Source: Bursaphelenchus xylophilus (taxonomy: Eukaryota; Nematoda; Chromadorea; Rhabditida; Aphelenchoididae). Taken from it: a stretch of DNA of 64,000 nucleotides. Numbering within the stretch: the stretch's first letter is position 1; each line of letters opens with the position of its first letter. This document shows, one piece after another, positions 59,631-64,000 of this stretch. Both the position numbers and the translations under genes were made by a program. The stretch covers positions 5,823,501 through 5,887,500 of the forward strand of contig CAJFCV020000005.1 of NCBI GenBank assembly GCA_904066235.2, written 5' to 3'. The notes below the pieces were generated by a model that made no database searches, was not told the origin of the DNA, and saw only the letters and a list, made by a program, of their open reading frames with translations.

Positions 59631-60560
59631 CCGGACGTCTGTAATTTTTTTGAGTTGTTTTTGAATTAATTCAAAGGTACATGCCTCAAAACCATATCCC
59701 CAAAATATTTTTCCTTAATCAGGCCCTAAAGGCATAAATTTGCATGCTAAAATCAGCATAAAATTATGATACTTGGACACTTCAGAACGAAAAGTGAAAC
59801 GCAAGTAAAAATGACAGTTTTCCATTGTCTGAGGCAAAATTTTACCACAAATTCCAATCTGTGAATATGAATTTCATAAATTTTAATCTAAAAGAGCTAC
59901 GGCCGTTTCTATACGGTCAAATAATCCTCGGTATCGGAATTGTGGGCACTACGACAATTCGGGGCAGGGACAGTTCGGATCGGCGACGATTCGGGTCAAC
60001 CATACATTTGCTTAGAATACCGCAACGTCGATGAAGGCCTTGTCTAGCGCCCTAGGAAAAGTCGTGACTTGCCAGTTTAAAAAAATGCCCTCATTTAAAA
60101 GTCATATGCACTCCGCCGAGTCTTCCCCGAGATCGCCAGACCTTCCTGGCGATCTCGGATTAATAATTTTCGGTATCCTAAACAAGGAGGAGCTGCATCG
60201 TTGACCAGAACTGTCACAACCCCAGCGATGAAATTAAACGCTGATATTTTTATTATGATTTAGATATTTAAAAAGGTTAAAATCGATTTTTATCGACCGA
60301 TTTTATGATTTAGTACATTACAGTAATCCTTCAGTCCTTAACTTGGCGTTTTTGAGCTCTGCAGCCTCGATAACTTTTACATGGATTTTTTTTCAATTAG
60401 TTTACTCCATAACCGGAGCCATTGAAGTCATCATAATTCTCAAAAAACGAGAATGCAAATTTTTGCCTTTAGGAAAAAATACTTCGTGGATATGGTTTTG
60501 AGGCATGTGCCATTGAATTGATTTTAAAAAACGCAAAAGAAACTTTTTACAAGAGTCCGG
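59631..60560. mobile_element. TIR element of about 930 bp
   Basis: The left end CCGGACGTCTGTAATTTTTT and the segment ACATGCCTCAAAACCATATC (59681-59700) recur inverted at the right (GATATGGTTTTGAGGCATGT near 60488-60507, ending TCCGG at 60560). Pairing runs for about 110 bp per side with mismatches. Inside lie a short piece of the GGGTCAAC repeat family (about 59945-60005) and a perfect hairpin. No coding capacity. Confidence 0.7.
60127..60158. repeat. Perfect 13-bp hairpin with 6-nt loop
   Basis: CCGAGATCGCCAG (60127-60139), loop ACCTTC, then the exact reverse complement CTGGCGATCTCGG (60146-60158). GC-rich stem in AT-rich surroundings. Confidence 0.8.
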
Positions 60561-60629
60561 AATTTAATGGCTGACGCCGCGAGCCAAAAATCATCTTTTA
60601 CATAATGATAATGCAGTATTTAAGTAAAA

Positions 60630-63600
60630 ATGGCCAATTCTACCGGTCAATTCAATCAACTGGGGAACCAATTAATATTTAAATTACCCACCAATTTGTG
60701 AGTTTTTGAATTTTGTCATCAAATTGTATTACATGACATTTGATGACACCTAACTTATCGTTATTGTAGAGTGAATGTCAATCCAATGATCCTGATTCCA
60801 CAGCAGCCTATCTACATGCCTTGCAATCTTTCGTATTTCCCTCAGAACCTCTTTATGCAGATTCAGCAAAATAATTTTATGCCCATGGTTCAGCCGCAGA
60901 TCCAGCCACCCATGTTTAATTTAACCCAATCCAAGCTCCAGAACGAGATCATTACCCTGCCCATTAACGATCTGGCCACTCCCATTCCCCAATTACCCAT
61001 CGAACATTTCGAGGTGAGTTCTTTTTATCCATGCGTCTTTTCAGTGTTGTTTTACATTTATCTGTTCTTTTTTCCCTCTATTCTCGTTTTCCAAAATATT
61101 TGAATGGCGTTCTTCTGGCCGTTTCGTAATACTTTGCCTTGTTTTATTTATCCGAACAACAAAAATGCCTCTGAGAATGGAAACTTTAGAGTAGGAATTG
61201 GTATAATATATAAAGGTGGTCATATAAGATCTCGGAATTTTTTTTTCCCAAATCGCGATTTTTGGTGCACAAAAAAGTCGACGCCCAAATCGAAAAATTG
61301 GCGTCGACTTATTTTTTTCTCGGCACCGAATTCTGAAATTCGGTAAAATTTTCTAAGTTTTTCGAAATCAGTGCACAAAGTCTTAAGTCTGCACCGAAGA
61401 CTTAAGTGCTTAAGTCAGCACCGCATTTCGGAATTCGGTGCTGAAAAAATTAAGTCGACGCCAATTTTTCGATTTGGGCGTCGACTTTTTTGTGCACCGA
61501 AAATCGCGATTTGGGGAAAAAAATCCGAGATCTTATATGACCACCTTTATATGTAGCATGCCCGAATCCCCACAACATTTCTTGCTTCAAATGCCAGTGG
61601 ATGGGAATGTTGGATTACCATCAGACCATCATCACATCCTATCACAAGTCCCTAATCTCTTTGTTTAGGCAAGGTTTTCGCCTCAGGGGATTAGGGGGTT
61701 GTGGATTATACTTGATTTAACTTTTTTTACTTAAATGTTATGCAAATTAGGTATGTGTTTGTGGGAAATCAGCCATTAGGAGGGATCGAGTTTGATCTAA
61801 GACAACATCCGATGCCATTCCCCCGCTTTTTTGCCGCGAATTTCATTTTTGAATGGCCACTGTGACGCCGCCCAAAGACGCCGTCGTCTCTCAGAAATCG
61901 CCCTTTGTGTCTATGGCCATGTCGCAATCATAAAAGTGACAGGTAGACCGAGAGGGGGATTGAAAATGTTTATACTAAAATATGAGAACAATATTAATGC
62001 CCAAAATAACATTCCGTTCTTTGTCATTACTCTTATCTTCTTGAACTGTTATTTAGTTGTTTTTTTTGGGTCAACAAAAAGCAATTGCTCTCCAAATTTC
62101 CCCAACCTTCTCAGGGCATCCCTCTTTCACCGCAGGCCATGCCATCTAGAAAGGGTTTCCTTAGATCTTTTTATAATCCCATAGTTAGGGCCGAAATGCA
62201 ACTCACCTTTTTTCTTTTTTTAAAAAGATGTAAATTAATTAAAACCCCCAAGCCAAAGTACAAAAAACATTTCCCCCAGCTGTTTTTGAATTAATAGTTA
62301 ATTATCAGTTATTTACTTGTCTCGAAATAACACATAACTCTGTGTTTGTTTTTTTGTTTATATTTTTTCTCACATGCCCCCAGGTTTCGAAATCTTCTTC
62401 CTTAAACTCGAGTATCATTCAAAATTACGTAACGATGACTTACTTATTTCGAAATCGGATGCTTTATTTTAAAAAAAATTGCTGCGTATTTGATTGTACA
62501 TTCTCTTGGGCAATTTATTCCACATTTTCTGGCATCAAGAGCCGTTCTTTCGGTGGTTTGAAGATTGGGTGGATGTGTTTGCGGAGGTCATTTGCCATTT
62601 AAAAACGGGGATATATTAGGCGTCCTTTTTGTCCTTCTTTTTTTATTTCCAATTTTTATTTTTTCTGTGTCGGTCTAATAAAGCTGAATTTTTCGTTTTA
62701 GGACTCAGATTTAACCCCGCCAATCTTGGAAAGAGAGCATCCAATCTTCGACGATCAACTTCCCCTTTTACCAGACACTTCAGAACTTCTGGACACTGAA
62801 TTAGAACCCCCAAAATTAGAGCCGGTCAATTACTTAGAGCCCATTTCTCTGAAACCGGGAACATCTCAGCCTTCCAACATTCCTGTCGTTCTTGAACCCG
62901 TGCTGGACACTCCTTTGTTGAAGCCCCAACCTCTTGAATCGGAGATTTTCCCAAGTCGCCTATTGCCTCAGGCGTATTGTCCTGAGAAGTCTGACGATTT
63001 TGCGGAGATTCTAAAACCAGAATCCGATCAGGCAGTATTGATGGAAATAAGGATGGACAATCAGGAAAACGCACCAGAATTATCACGAGAAGATTCCTTA
63101 ATGGAAATGCCCATCCTCGAAGACGCCAGTAACACGTCTTCATCTCGTGACTTCAACGAAATGTCTCTAGAGAAAGATGTGGCATTATCTCCATCTACAG
63201 TGGAACTCGATGCTGATGCTTCATCATCGACCATCACTTCAGAATTTACAGAAATCCCAACGCTTTGTGACGTCACCAAAGAGAACAAGGAAATCGAAAT
63301 GAGTAATATCACAACAGTTGAGAAATTGAATGAGTCGTCTTCAAGTGGCGTAAGTAGTGCGGACTCATCTCTCTGGAACGATTCGGCCACCTCAACCGGG
63401 ATGATGCCTGAAGTGAAGCCCCTCACTTCTGTCCACAATATTGCCGAGAATGTGAGCCAAAGAAGGCAAAGGAATGGAGTCTCCAAGAAGAAGGGAAGAG
63501 CCACTCAAATCAGAAAACGCAGACAGATCCCCTCCTTTAGCTCCAATTGGAGACCTCTCGATGAAGGGTACTTATGTGATCTGAGGCTGCCCACGGAACT

Positions 63601-63915
63601 ACAGTCCAAAAAACGGATTTGTTATACGGCCATCAGACACATGAAGGAGCGCGATGAAGTCATCAGAATCCGGGATTGTGTCCGAGTCTGTTCTTCGGAA
63701 GGCTTGGAAAATATTGGAAAGATCTTCCGACTGTTCTTTGATGAGGATTCGGGTAATATTTGCGCTGAAGTGATGTGGTATTACACCCAGTCTCAGATCC
63801 CCGAGGATATTTCCGTAATGGAAAACGAACTATTGGCCTCTAAACATATAGATGTGATCAATGTGGACAGTATTGAAGAGCATGCCTTTGTTCTTTCGTA
63901 TAGCGAGTACTGCCG
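60630..63915 (+). CDS. BAH-domain chromatin protein, BAHD1/TNRC18-like (3' end beyond the window)
   Basis: Nuclear protein with a bromo-adjacent-homology domain, a module that binds nucleosomes or methylated histone tails. Exons 60630-60697, 60770-61013 and 62702-63915 join in phase; 508 full codons are visible. The N-terminus (MANSTGQFNQLGNQLIF) leads into a Pro/Gln/Met-rich region. Residues about 105-390 are acidic, Ser/Pro/Glu-rich and probably disordered. A basic patch, RRQRNGVSKKKGRATQIRKR, suggests nuclear localisation or DNA contact. The BAH domain starts about residue 420: RIRDCVRVCS, FDEDSGNICAEVMWYYTQSQ, ENELLASKHIDVINVDSIEE, and a terminal SYSEYCR. The ENEL(F/L)ASKH and final EYCR motifs are those of the BAHD1/TNRC18 group. 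A GTAAGA donor at 63916 shows that at least one more exon follows. Intron 2 carries MITE copy 2. Confidence 0.86.
61212..61548. mobile_element. 337-bp palindromic MITE, copy 2
   Basis: Same ends (AAAGGTGGTCATATAAGATC and inverse), same length and nearly the same sequence as 33987-34323, flanked by TAT/ATA. Located in intron 2 of the BAH-domain gene. Confidence 0.85.
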
Positions 63916-64000
63916 GTAAGACATGTTTGCACAACTGGGCTTTCGTTGTGACGTCAATCGTATCACGGTTGTTTTGTTTACGTCACTTACGATGACTTTT

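Larger units (their letters stand above)
56073..60629. other. Gene-poor region upstream of the BAH-domain gene
   Basis: About 4.5 kb with no supported coding gene. Short ORFs on both strands (for example 56220-56539 minus and 57560-57826 plus) lack motifs and splice structure. It holds the TIR element at 59631-60560 and a perfect hairpin at 60127-60158. It could include a missed C-terminal exon of the stargazin-like gene, for example 57139-57161 before GTAAGC, but this cannot be supported. Confidence 0.45.

Overview
The window reads as nuclear DNA of a free-living-type nematode. The evidence is a set of nematode-typical genes (a DBL-1-type BMP ligand, an NLP-42-type neuropeptide precursor, a ground-like-domain secreted protein, a stargazin-like protein, a Dispatched-like protein), short introns with TTTCAG-type acceptors (some only 36-38 nt), splice acceptors placed directly in front of start codons as expected for spliced-leader trans-splicing, and tightly spaced same-strand gene pairs that look like operons. 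I cannot name the species. No bacterial, organellar, rRNA or CRISPR feature was seen.

Left third (1-22 kb): partial amino-acid permease (-), an RRP15-like ribosome-biogenesis factor followed 210 bp downstream by an annexin with a long N-terminal extension (+), a small DM-domain protein (+), a small secreted orphan (-), a DBL-1-like BMP ligand lacking one of the seven canonical cysteines (-), an EGF-repeat single-pass membrane protein with cytoplasmic PY motifs (-), and a two-PDZ protein (-).

Middle (22-46 kb): a ground-like gene is split by a full-length Ty3/gypsy-type LTR retrotransposon with LTRs that look identical, a 5-bp target duplication and one uninterrupted Gag-Pol frame. Then come a small conserved protein (+), an MFS transporter and a small helical protein in probable operon order (-), and a cluster of non-autonomous transposons: a 337-bp palindromic MITE, a very GC-rich hAT-like element with an 8-bp duplication, and a TTAA-flanked element that carries a decayed, intron-containing HSP90 fragment. 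After these lie L-threonine dehydrogenase (+), a low-complexity secreted protein (-), the nlp-42-like precursor (-), and a tail-anchored protein whose 2.5-kb intron holds two large inverted-repeat elements (-).

Right third (46-64 kb): an F-box protein (-), TBP as the probable downstream cistron of a Dispatched-like gene (-), a stargazin-like gene diverging from Dispatched across only 95 bp (+) with a mariner-like MITE and a tRNA-like sequence in a GC-AG intron, a long gene-poor stretch containing another TIR element and a perfect hairpin, and a BAH-domain protein (+) whose 3' end runs off the window.

Gene models were assembled by hand from ORFs, GT/GC-AG sites and phase matching. Exon coordinates are given for each gene and none has been checked against transcripts.
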